From Clostridia bacterium (GTDB taxonomy: Bacteria > Bacillota > Clostridia > Oscillospirales > SIG627), in contig JAFQUW010000113.1 of the NCBI GenBank assembly GCA_017408325.1, positions 1-5,307 on the forward strand: a stretch of DNA of 5,307 bases, read 5' to 3'. The translations under genes and the position numbers were made by a program. Each line of letters opens with the position of its first letter. The stretch's first letter is position 1. Below the pieces are notes generated by a model. It was not told the origin of the DNA. It made no database searches and saw only the letters and a list, made by a program, of their open reading frames with translations. Below are positions 1 to 5,307 of the stretch, one piece after another.

Positions 1-1062
1 ATAGATCGCCGCGTATTCGCCGTATTGGGAGATGGCGCAGGGGTAGGTGAAGTCGTTTGCGTCAAAGGGGAGCTTGTGGGAGAAGACCTTGCCGCGCAGC
101 ATGTCCGCGTAGCGGTAAAAGACCTCTTTTTCCTCTTCGTCGACCGTCACGGGTGCGTATTGTCCGTATTGGATCTGCACGGTGTTTTGCGCGCCCTCCA
201 CCTTTGGGCAAGGGACGACCTCGCCCGTGCGCACGTCGCAGAGATAGTAGGAAAGGATCTCGTTTTCGGGGAAAGTTTCAAGCTCGGGGTGATAAAACGC
301 CAGACGCAGGTAGCTCTCGGAGGCGAAATCGTAGCCGTCAAGTGTGCCGTACGGACTTAAATCCACGCGCACGACCTTTGTGACGGCAAAGGAGGCTTCG
401 CTCTCGCGGATGTAGATGAGAAGCTCGCCTTTGTCCTGACCGACGGCGTAGAGCCCGCTGTGGGAAAATTGCCGGATGTTTGTGCCGTAGACGTCGACTC
501 CGTCCGCCGCGCTTCCTTCAAAGAGGGGCGCGCTCTTTGACTTGACGGTGTCCACGCGCCACTTTTTTCCGTCCTCGTCTTTGCAGACGAAGACGTTTTC
601 GGTGTTGGCACGCGAGAGGGCAACGTCCCCGAAATATGCGGAGACGATCCGTCCTTTGGTGACGGTCGTTTCCTCATCGGAGGCAGTCAGATCGGAGATC
701 GGGGGCACGTGGCGGAAATAGCGGTAGGTTCCGGAAAGTCCCACGCGCGAAAGGTCGAAGGACTCAATGGGGAACTTCGTGAGATCCCCCGTGTTGAGGT
801 TGTAGGTCGCGACGTAATCGCCTGCGGTGACGTAGTCGTCGCCGCGCGGGAAGAGAAATCCGTCGACCACGGAAAAGACGTCCTCTTCCGTGCGGATCAG
901 AGAAGCGTCGGTCGCGTTGTAGTTGCAGGCGACGTAGAGGAACAGCGAACCGAGGATCAGCACCACCAGAAAGAGACTGAGCGTCAGGATCAGTGCCGAA
1001 CGCGAGGCTTTTTTCTTGTGTTCGTCGTAAGTCGTCTGTTCGATTTGAAGATTGTCTTCCAT
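1..1062 (-). CDS. Membrane-anchored protein of unknown function, possible beta-propeller ectodomain (3' end cut by window)
   Basis: I do not recognise a family. The frame is open for 354 codons from the ATG at 1062 to the window edge with no stop. Its codon use (C-ending, GC-rich) resembles the rnf genes. Residues 1-21 are polar, with K16-K18 and R21 just before a single strong hydrophobic helix (about 22-45). This predicts an N-in anchor with the remaining 300-plus residues outside the cell. C46 follows the helix, but the preceding residues (LYVA) are a poor lipobox and the n-region is too long for a usual lipoprotein. The ectodomain is rich in aromatic residues, Asp and Val. It has weak repeats: Y-G-x-Y-A at 299-303 and 347-351 (48 residues apart), a related S-G-L-Y-A at 202-206, and TG-containing strand-turn-strand motifs at 87-97 and 272-285. 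These recall TolB/WD-like propeller blades. It starts 24 nt after rnfB with an AGGAG site, so co-transcription is likely; a link to Rnf function is unproven. Confidence 0.85.
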   Translation of the reverse strand, partial: MEDNLQIEQTTYDEHKKKASRSALILTLSLFLVVLILGSLFLYVACNYNATDASLIRTEEDVFSVVDGFLFPRGDDYVTAGDYVATYNLNTGDLTKFPIESFDLSRVGLSGTYRYFRHVPPISDLTASDEETTVTKGRIVSAYFGDVALSRANTENVFVCKDEDGKKWRVDTVKSKSAPLFEGSAADGVDVYGTNIRQFSHSGLYAVGQDKGELLIYIRESEASFAVTKVVRVDLSPYGTLDGYDFASESYLRLAFYHPELETFPENEILSYYLCDVRTGEVVPCPKVEGAQNTVQIQYGQYAPVTVDEEEKEVFYRYADMLRGKVFSHKLPFDANDFTYPCAISQYGEYAAIY

Positions 1063-1067
1063 TCGTG

Positions 1068-1087
1068 ACTCCTGAAAGGAGAGGAGT
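1068..1087 (-). promoter_or_regulatory. Small hairpin enclosing the ribosome binding site of the gene after rnfB
   Basis: On the minus strand, ACTCCT (1087-1082) and AGGAGT (1073-1068) are perfect 6-bp inverted repeats with an 8-nt loop (CTCCTTTC). The second arm is the only Shine-Dalgarno-like sequence for the ATG at 1062 (GGAG, 6 nt before the ATG). The first arm begins with the last A of the rnfB TAA stop (1089-1087). A ribosome finishing rnfB would be expected to open the hairpin. No T-run follows, so it does not look like a terminator. The pairing is seen; the regulatory role is inferred, and a 6-bp stem in a purine/pyrimidine-rich gap can arise by chance. Confidence 0.4.
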
Positions 1088-1959
1088 TACTCTCCGTCGA
1101 TTTTGGTATTTCTTCCGAGATCGGCGCGCAAGTCCTCGTGGCCGCGCACGATGCCGTCCTCGCTCTGTGCCTTGCCGCTCCAGATGATCTTGCGCGGACA
1201 TTTTTCTTCGCAGATGCCGCATCCGGTGCATTTTTCGTAGTCGATGTGCGCGACGGAATCGGTGACGGTGATGGCACCGGTCGGACAGTTCTTTTCACAG
1301 ATCTTGCAGCCGATGCAGCCGACGTCGCAGTAGTGGCGGACGGCGCTTCCGCGGTCGAGCGAACGGCAGCCGACCCAGTGACGCGCGTCGAAGGGGATGA
1401 GCTCAATGATGTGCTTCGGGCAGGCTTTGACACAGGCACCGCAGCCGCGGCAGGAGTGGTAGTCGACGGCGGCGACGCCGTTGACGATGTGGATGGCGCC
1501 GAATTTACAAGCGGCTGCACAACTGCCGAGACCCACGCAACCGTAGGGACATTCACGGGCACCGCCGGCAAGCCGCGTTGCGGAGATGCAGTCGAGAGCA
1601 CCGTCGTAGAGGTATTTTTTTCGGGCGAGATCGCTCGTGCCGCTGCACATCACCTGCGCGCGCATTCGAACGCTCTTTTTCGCTTTGACACCCATCGTCT
1701 CGGCGATGCGAGCGTGCGCGTCGTCGTCGGCGACGGTGCAGGCGTTGACGTCCGCCTCACCGCGGGCGATCGCCTCGGCACAGGCGTCGCAGGAGGAAAA
1801 ACCGCAGCCGGCGCAGTTGGCACCGGGCAGCTCACTTCGAATGGCTTCCACGCGTTCGTCGGTTGCGACGTAGAACAGTTTGGAGAAGAGGGCAAGGGCT
1901 CCGCCGAAGAGCGCGCCGAACAGCGCAAACCAGAGCACGGAAGAGAGAATGATCTGCAT
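1087..1959 (-). CDS. rnfB: RnfB, multi-cluster ferredoxin-type entry subunit of the Rnf complex
   Basis: RnfB is the membrane-anchored cytoplasmic subunit that accepts electrons from reduced ferredoxin. The protein is 290 residues. An N-terminal helix (about 5-29) is followed by the RnfB-type [4Fe-4S] motif C49-x2-C52-x4-C57-x16-C74. Four ferredoxin-like cysteine groups come next: C137-x3-C141-x5-C147-x3-C151, C170-x2-C173-x2-C176-x3-C180-P, C211-x3-C215-x2-C218-x2-C221-x3-C225-P (one extra cysteine) and C244-x2-C247-x2-C250-x3-C254-P. This supports five [4Fe-4S] clusters in all. It is the larger clostridial form; E. coli RsxB has three. Further cysteines (C105, C124, C198) lie in segments that, from memory of the family, are also conserved in clostridial RnfB. 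After the last cluster is a polar tail of about 30 residues ending TKIDGE. It is the last rnf gene; the next gene starts 24 nt after its stop. Confidence 0.97.
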   Translation of the reverse strand: MQIILSSVLWFALFGALFGGALALFSKLFYVATDERVEAIRSELPGANCAGCGFSSCDACAEAIARGEADVNACTVADDDAHARIAETMGVKAKKSVRMRAQVMCSGTSDLARKKYLYDGALDCISATRLAGGARECPYGCVGLGSCAAACKFGAIHIVNGVAAVDYHSCRGCGACVKACPKHIIELIPFDARHWVGCRSLDRGSAVRHYCDVGCIGCKICEKNCPTGAITVTDSVAHIDYEKCTGCGICEEKCPRKIIWSGKAQSEDGIVRGHEDLRADLGRNTKIDGE

Positions 1960-1963
1960 AAAT

Positions 1964-1970
1964 CCTCCTT
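1964..1970 (-). promoter_or_regulatory. Ribosome binding site of rnfB, overlapping the rnfA stop
   Basis: AAGGAGG on the minus strand lies 4 nt before the rnfB ATG (1959-1957), a rather short spacing. Its first two bases are the last two of the rnfA TAA stop (1971-1969), suggesting coupled translation. Confidence 0.8.
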
Positions 1971-2553
1971 AGAGTTCGATGCCGGAGAAGCCGGAAAACG
2001 CCATGGCACAGAGGCCTGCGGCGAGCAGGGCAAGCGGCATTCCTTCAAAGGCGCGGGGCGGAGCGGCAAAGACGAGACGCTCGCGCACGCCGGCAAAAAT
2101 GAGCAGGGCGACGAGGAATCCGATCGCCGAGGCAAAGCCGAAGACGGTCGCCTCCAGTACGGTCGAGTAGTTTTCGACGGCGAGCAGTGCGGCACCGAGC
2201 ACGGCACAGTTGGTGGTGATCAGAGGCAGGTAGATGCCGAGTGCGTGGTACAGCACGGGGATGTAGCGTTTGAAGAACATCTCAATGAGCTGGACCAGAA
2301 CCGCAATGATGAGAATGAAGGCGATGGTCTGCAAAAATTCCAGACCGTAGGGCTTTAAGATGAGCTCGTTGACCTCAAAGGTCAAAAAGTTCGAGACCGT
2401 GATGACGAAGGTGACGGCAAGGCCCATACCGAATGCGGTCGCGGGTTGCTTGGAGACGCCGAGGAAGGGACAGACGCCCAAAAAACGCGAAAAGATAAAG
2501 TTTTCGACCACGATGGCGGAAAACGCGATGAGAAGCAAACTCGTAAGACTCAT
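1969..2553 (-). CDS. rnfA: RnfA, integral membrane subunit of the Rnf complex
   Basis: RnfA (homologous to NqrE) is the six-helix membrane partner of RnfE, inserted in the opposite orientation. The protein is 194 residues, the usual length, and hydrophobic throughout. Typical landmarks are VVENFIFSRFLGVCPFLGVS (15-34), the YGLEFLQTIAFILIIA stretch (69-84) and the GIYLPLITTNCAVLG stretch (106-120). C28 and C116 are the conserved cysteines predicted to bind the intramembrane [2Fe-2S] cluster together with RnfE C27 and C110. The end of the protein (PRAFEGMPLALLAAGLCAMA, 166-185, then FSGF) also matches the family, in which the last helix follows a P-x-x-x-x-G motif. The start is fixed by a GAGGAGG site overlapping the rnfE stop. 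The gap to rnfB is 9 nt. Confidence 0.97.
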   Translation of the reverse strand: MSLTSLLLIAFSAIVVENFIFSRFLGVCPFLGVSKQPATAFGMGLAVTFVITVSNFLTFEVNELILKPYGLEFLQTIAFILIIAVLVQLIEMFFKRYIPVLYHALGIYLPLITTNCAVLGAALLAVENYSTVLEATVFGFASAIGFLVALLIFAGVRERLVFAAPPRAFEGMPLALLAAGLCAMAFSGFSGIEL

Positions 2554-2559
2554 ATTCGT

Positions 2560-2566
2560 CCTCCTC
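2560..2566 (-). promoter_or_regulatory. Ribosome binding site of rnfA, overlapping the rnfE stop
   Basis: GAGGAGG on the minus strand is 6 nt before the rnfA ATG (2553-2551). Its first two bases are the GA of the rnfE TGA stop (2567-2565). Confidence 0.85.
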
Positions 2567-3191
2567 AGTGCTTGATCTTGGCAGCCTTCGCGGCCTTGAG
2601 CTTCTCGATGAGCGCGCGCGCGGCGGCAGTCACGAGAGCGAGGGCGATGAAGGCACCGGCAGGCGTCTGGAAAAACGCGACGGCGGGAATGGTTTCGGGC
2701 AGGATGCGAACGCCGTAGAGCGAGCCGCTTCCGAAAAGTTCGCGCAGCGCGGAAATGAGAATGAGCGCGAGCGTGTAGCCGAGTCCCATGAACAGGCCGT
2801 CAAACAGGGAGGCAACGACGCCGTTTTGCGAGGCAAAGGCCTCGGCGCGCGCCAGAATGATGCAGTTGACGACGATGAGCGGGATGAACAGACCGAGCGA
2901 CTCCGAAAGAGAGGGCAGATAGGCCTTCAAAAGCAGGTCGACCATTGTGACGAAGGTGGAAATGACCACGATGAAAGCCGCAATGCGCGCCTGGCTCGGA
3001 ATGAAACGGCGAAGCAGCGAGATGAAGACGTTGGAGCAGACGAGGATGGCCGTCATGGCAAGACCCATGCCGATTCCGTTCGTCAGACTGGTCGTGACCG
3101 CGAGGGCGGAACAGATACCGAGCAACTGAATGAAGACGGGGTTGTTGTCCAGCAGTCCGTCGCGGGCAAGTTTGCCGATGGAAAATTTCAT
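2565..3191 (-). CDS. rnfE: RnfE, integral membrane subunit of the Rnf complex
   Basis: RnfE (homologous to NqrD) is a six-helix membrane subunit that pairs with RnfA in opposite topology to form the electron- and ion-conducting core. The protein is 208 residues from the chosen start MKFSIGKLAR. Family signatures are DNNPVFIQLLGIC (15-27), LAVTTSLTNGIGMG (30-43) and IVVNCIILARAEAFA (106-120). C27 and C110 are the two cysteines expected to share, with those of RnfA, the [2Fe-2S] cluster in the middle of the membrane. The C terminus is a basic, alanine/lysine-rich tail (KLKAAKAAKIKH) facing the cytoplasm by the positive-inside rule. It is distinguished from its paralogue RnfA by the N-P-V-F motif and the R-A-E-A-F-A motif. 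It is preceded by rnfG (14-nt gap) and followed by rnfA (11-nt gap). Confidence 0.96.
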   Translation of the reverse strand: MKFSIGKLARDGLLDNNPVFIQLLGICSALAVTTSLTNGIGMGLAMTAILVCSNVFISLLRRFIPSQARIAAFIVVISTFVTMVDLLLKAYLPSLSESLGLFIPLIVVNCIILARAEAFASQNGVVASLFDGLFMGLGYTLALILISALRELFGSGSLYGVRILPETIPAVAFFQTPAGAFIALALVTAAARALIEKLKAAKAAKIKH

Positions 3192-3198
3192 ATCCGTT

Positions 3199-3206
3199 CC
3201 TCCTTT
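3199..3206 (-). promoter_or_regulatory. Ribosome binding site of rnfE, touching the rnfG stop
   Basis: AAAGGAGG on the minus strand is 7 nt before the rnfE ATG (3191-3189). Its first A is the last base of the rnfG TGA stop (3208-3206). It selects the 3191 start over an upstream in-frame ATG at 3230 that lies within rnfG and has no such site. Confidence 0.85.
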
Positions 3207-3793
3207 CAGACGCCGAGCGCGGCAAGGCAACGGGTGGCGGTGTTGACACCGTTGATGACCGCCTTGGAGCTCTTGGTGGCGCCGGAGATGGCGTCGATGT
3301 CCTCCTTGAGCACGAGCTCCCCGGAGGAACCGATGTATTGCGCGAGGTATTCTTCCTCCGCGACGCGGCTGCCGAGTCCGGCGGTTTCGGAGAGGGCGAT
3401 GATCTCGACCTTGCGGATGGAAGAATCCGCGCCGAAACCGACGATCATATCGATGTCGGCGGAAAAACCGGCGGAGAGCACGCGCACGGCGTATCCGGCG
3501 GGTGCGCCGTCGGGGTTGCGCAGCAGGTAGATCGCTTCGACGTTCTGTCCCTCCGGCACGGGAACGGCCTCGTCGTCAAGGACGGCTTTGTCGCCGTAGA
3601 TGCGCTTCAAAGCGGACTCAATGGTCGCTTTTTCGTTTGCGGCAATGGGATCCTTGGTCAGAAGGAAGGTCGCGCCGAGCAGTCCCGCACAGATGGTACA
3701 GATTAAAAACAGACAGAGGACGATCTTGACGTAGGGGATGGAGGCGACGGGCTTTTCGGCCGTCTGCTTTTCAGGCTTTTTGTTTTTCTTCAT
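3206..3793 (-). CDS. rnfG: RnfG, membrane-anchored FMN subunit of the Rnf complex
   Basis: RnfG (homologous to NqrC) is anchored by one N-terminal helix and exposes an FMN domain on the outer face of the membrane. It has FMN covalently attached to threonine and passes electrons along the Rnf chain. The protein is 195 residues, normal for clostridial RnfG. The N terminus is lysine-rich and cytoplasmic (MKKNKKPEKQ), followed by a membrane helix at about 20-45 and then the typical TKDPIAANE (46-54). The FMN domain has the S-E-T-A-G-L-G motif at 135-141, where many relatives have SETPGLG. The flavinylation motif SGATKSS is at 170-176, with T173 the predicted FMN site. The start at 3793 is set by an AAAGGAGG site 11 nt upstream and gives a 23-nt overlap with rnfD. 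The stop lies 14 nt before rnfE. ApbE-type flavin transferase would be needed in trans. Confidence 0.97.
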   Translation of the reverse strand: MKKNKKPEKQTAEKPVASIPYVKIVLCLFLICTICAGLLGATFLLTKDPIAANEKATIESALKRIYGDKAVLDDEAVPVPEGQNVEAIYLLRNPDGAPAGYAVRVLSAGFSADIDMIVGFGADSSIRKVEIIALSETAGLGSRVAEEEYLAQYIGSSGELVLKEDIDAISGATKSSKAVINGVNTATRCLAALGV

Positions 3794-4769
3794 GCTGCTT
3801 GGAACCTCCTTTCCCGAACGGTTTGGGACGGGTGTAGCGATCGAGATAGTAGACGAACAGATTCATGATGAGAATGGCAAAGGAAACACCTTCGGGGTAA
3901 CCGCCGAAGAAGCGGATAAACACCGTGAGGGCACCGATACCCACGCCGTAGACGATGCGTCCGGCGGAACTTGCGGGGCTTGTGACGTAATCGGTCGCCA
4001 TGAAGACGGCACCGAGGATGAGACCGCCGGAGAGAAGTTCGGCAACCATAAAGGAGAGGGGGTCGGCACCGCCCTGCGGGAAGAAGTAGCAGAGCGCGGC
4101 GGTCGTAACGAGGCAGGAAAGGGGAATGCGGAAGTCAATGGTGCGACGCACGATGAGGTACAGACCGCCTGCCAACAGAAGCAGCGCACTGACCTCGCCG
4201 AGACAACCCGCACGGGAACCGAAGAGGAGGTTGAGCGTCGTCTCATTCGGGAGAAGACCGGTTTTGAGCGTGGTGAGCGGCGTCGCAGAGGTGATCGCAT
4301 CGGCAGGGATCTCACCGAGTACGGACAGCCGCGTTCCGGCGGCGGTGTAGGTCGTCATATCGGTCGGGAAGGAAATGAACAGGAAGATGCGCGCGGCAAG
4401 CGCGGGGTTGACGATGTTCTTTCCGAGTCCGCCAAAGAGTCCCTTGACGATCACGATGGCAAAAAACGCACCGACGACCGCCATCGCATAGGGCAGGGAC
4501 GGCGGCAGGGTGAAGGCGAGGAGAATGCCCGTGACCACGGCGGAGAGATCCTTGACGGGGACGGGACGTTTTAACAGTTTGTTGTAAAGCGCCTCAAACA
4601 CTACGCAGGAGAGTACGCAGACGAGCGTGAGCGAAAGTGCACGCAGGCCGAAGAGGAACACGCCCCAGATGAGCGCGGGGCAGAGCGCGATGATGACGTC
4701 GAGCATCAACACGCGCGTGGTGTCTTCGGTGTAGAGATGCGGGGAGGCGGAAACACGCAGTAATTTCAT
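3771..4769 (-). CDS. rnfD: RnfD, integral membrane FMN subunit of the Rnf complex
   Basis: RnfD is a polytopic membrane subunit homologous to NqrB. It carries FMN covalently bound to threonine and takes part in electron transfer coupled to ion movement. The protein is 332 residues, with roughly nine or ten hydrophobic segments (for example about 20-41, 43-62, 96-114, 192-207, 214-231, 241-260, 272-289, 296-309). It begins MKLLRVSASPHLY, a typical RnfD opening (S-P-H). The flavinylation motif is at 157-166 (DAITSATPLT), with T163 the predicted FMN-linked residue; it sits in a loop after the first membrane half, as expected. The conserved GLGKNIVNPALAAR stretch is at 114-127 and MATDYVTSP at 257-265. 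The frame is open further upstream, to a methionine at 4943 inside rnfC, but that extension is the rnfC region in another frame and has no family match. The last 23 nt overlap rnfG. The flavin transferase ApbE needed for FMN attachment is not in the window. Confidence 0.97.
   Translation of the reverse strand: MKLLRVSASPHLYTEDTTRVLMLDVIIALCPALIWGVFLFGLRALSLTLVCVLSCVVFEALYNKLLKRPVPVKDLSAVVTGILLAFTLPPSLPYAMAVVGAFFAIVIVKGLFGGLGKNIVNPALAARIFLFISFPTDMTTYTAAGTRLSVLGEIPADAITSATPLTTLKTGLLPNETTLNLLFGSRAGCLGEVSALLLLAGGLYLIVRRTIDFRIPLSCLVTTAALCYFFPQGGADPLSFMVAELLSGGLILGAVFMATDYVTSPASSAGRIVYGVGIGALTVFIRFFGGYPEGVSFAILIMNLFVYYLDRYTRPKPFGKGGSKQHEEKQKA
3805..3812 (-). promoter_or_regulatory. Strong ribosome binding site of rnfG inside rnfD
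   Basis: AAAGGAGG on the minus strand lies 11 nt before the rnfG ATG (3793-3791), within the last codons of rnfD. It supports the overlapping start of rnfG. The following codons also shape the polar C-terminal tail of RnfD (FGKGGSKQ). Confidence 0.85.
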
Positions 4770-4777
4770 AGACGGAA

Positions 4778-4781
4778 CCTC
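4778..4781 (-). promoter_or_regulatory. Ribosome binding site of rnfD, overlapping the rnfC stop
   Basis: GAGG on the minus strand ends 8 nt before the rnfD ATG (4769-4767). Its first two bases are the GA of the rnfC TGA stop (4782-4780). It decides the rnfD start in favour of 4769 and points to translational coupling with rnfC. Confidence 0.7.
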
Positions 4782-5307
4782 ACTTCTTCGCGCTTTCGCG
4801 AATCTTGGCTTTGGCAGTGCGGATGTACTGCACGAGGGGAACGGAACCGGGGCAGATGTGTGCGCAGGAACCGCATTCCACGCAGGAGAGGATGTCAAAC
4901 TCGGCGGTGCGCAGATATTCACCGGACTTTGCGTATGCGGCAAAATACATCGGCATCAGGTACATCGGGCAGACCTCGGAACATTTTCCGCAATGAATGC
5001 AGGTGGCGTTGGCGCGATGCTTGACGGGGGAGAGGGCAAGCAGACCGGAGGTGGTCTTGGTGACGACTCCGTCTGCATCCCAACGCGCCGTACCCATCAT
5101 CGGGCCACCCGTGACGATCTTGTCGGGTTCTTCGGAAAAACCGCCGCAGAATTCAAACAGATCGGCAAAACTCGTGCCGAAGGGAACGCGCAGGTTCGAC
5201 GGCTTTGCCACGCAGTCACCCGTGACGGTCATCACGCGGTCGATGAGTGGCATGCCGGTTACGAGAGAGGTGTAGATCGCGGCACAGGTCGCGGCGTTGA
5301 GTACGAC
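4780..5307 (-). CDS. rnfC: RnfC, C-terminal part (Rnf complex NADH/FMN and Fe-S subunit; 5' end cut by window)
   Basis: RnfC is the cytoplasmic Rnf subunit that binds NAD(H) and FMN and exchanges electrons with NAD+ (family knowledge). The visible 175 residues are open through the window edge; the first are VVLNAATCAA. They cover the end of the core with the GGPMMG signature (about 67-72), the SLBB-like stretch around residues 24-57, and two C-terminal [4Fe-4S] motifs. The first motif is C103-x2-C106-x2-C109-x3-C113-P and the second is C142-x2-C145-x2-C148-x3-C152-P; all eight cysteines are present. The tail is short and lysine-rich (ending RESAKK), without the long alanine-rich extension found in some proteobacterial RnfC. 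Clostridial RnfC is usually about 440 residues, so roughly 60% is missing upstream. The methionine at 5253 is internal, not a start. The stop lies 10 nt before rnfD. Confidence 0.97.
   Translation of the reverse strand, partial: VVLNAATCAAIYTSLVTGMPLIDRVMTVTGDCVAKPSNLRVPFGTSFADLFEFCGGFSEEPDKIVTGGPMMGTARWDADGVVTKTTSGLLALSPVKHRANATCIHCGKCSEVCPMYLMPMYFAAYAKSGEYLRTAEFDILSCVECGSCAHICPGSVPLVQYIRTAKAKIRESAKK

Noticed and set aside
924..935. Lipoprotein signal (C46) in the gene after rnfB
   Set aside because: The residues before C46 (L-Y-V-A) do not fit the lipobox well, and the cysteine is 46 residues in behind a 21-residue polar N terminus. A plain membrane anchor is the simpler reading.
1063..1086. 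Transcription terminator after rnfB
   Set aside because: The hairpin in the gap is only 6 bp and is followed by CACGAATG rather than a T-run. The next gene starts at once on the same strand.
1138..2358. Long open frame on the plus strand (406 codons) opposite rnfB and rnfA
   Set aside because: It is antisense to two certain genes. The peptide is a low-complexity mix of Gly, Ala, Asp, Val and Arg from the complement of GC-biased codons, with no domain or ribosome binding site. It is a codon-bias shadow.
3192..3230. Longer rnfE start at 3230
   Set aside because: It would add 13 residues overlapping the rnfG end, with no family match. AAAGGAGG lies 7 nt before the 3191 start.
2568..4574. Plus-strand open frames at 2568-3530 and 3738-4574 opposite rnfE/rnfG and rnfD
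   Set aside because: They lie antisense to well-supported rnf genes. Their peptides are hydrophilic and Glu/Arg/Gly-rich, as expected from the reverse complement of membrane-protein codons, with no recognisable domain.
4770..4943. Longer rnfD start at 4943 adding 58 residues
   Set aside because: The extension lies inside rnfC in another frame, is Ser/Pro/Ala-rich with no RnfD similarity, and lacks a ribosome site. The start at 4769 has a GAGG site and gives the typical RnfD N terminus.
1..5307. A previously undescribed multi-gene system
   Set aside because: Six of seven genes are a canonical clostridial rnf cluster with all cofactor motifs intact. Only the gene after rnfB is unfamiliar, and one truncated gene is not enough to claim a new system.

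Overview
The window holds most of one Rnf gene cluster, all on the minus strand. Rnf is the membrane-bound, ion-pumping ferredoxin:NAD+ oxidoreductase. The gene order is rnfC-rnfD-rnfG-rnfE-rnfA-rnfB, as in clostridia and acetogens; Proteobacteria usually use A-B-C-D-G-E. That order, the ferredoxin-rich clostridial form of RnfB, the strong AGGAGG-type ribosome binding sites and the high-50s G+C (by eye) suggest a high-GC member of class Clostridia (Bacillota). The genus cannot be named from this window.

Layout from high to low coordinates, which is the direction of transcription: the C-terminal part of rnfC (5307-4780, cut by the window edge), rnfD (4769-3771), rnfG (3793-3206, overlapping rnfD by 23 nt), rnfE (3191-2565), rnfA (2553-1969), rnfB (1959-1087), and a seventh gene of unknown function (from 1062, running off the left edge). 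Gaps between the rnf genes are 9-14 nt and most Shine-Dalgarno sequences touch or overlap the upstream stop codon. The six rnf genes therefore look like one tightly coupled transcription unit. No promoter or terminator is visible, and the first gene's start lies outside the window.

How the genes work together (family knowledge): RnfB takes electrons from reduced ferredoxin through a chain of [4Fe-4S] clusters. RnfA and RnfE form the membrane core and share an intramembrane [2Fe-2S] cluster. RnfD and RnfG carry covalently bound FMN, and RnfC reduces NAD+ on the cytoplasmic side. The energy released pumps Na+ or H+ out. Every subunit here keeps its key cofactor residues: cluster cysteines in RnfC and RnfB, single membrane cysteines at matching places in RnfA and RnfE, and the flavinylation threonine motifs in RnfD and RnfG. 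The complex is predicted to be functional.

The only unfamiliar element is the gene after rnfB. It encodes a membrane-anchored protein with a large, probably external domain that shows weak beta-propeller-like repeats. Its ribosome binding site sits in a small hairpin that begins at the last base of the rnfB stop codon. No RNA gene, mobile element, CRISPR array or other repeat was seen, and no gene-free stretch longer than 24 nt exists.
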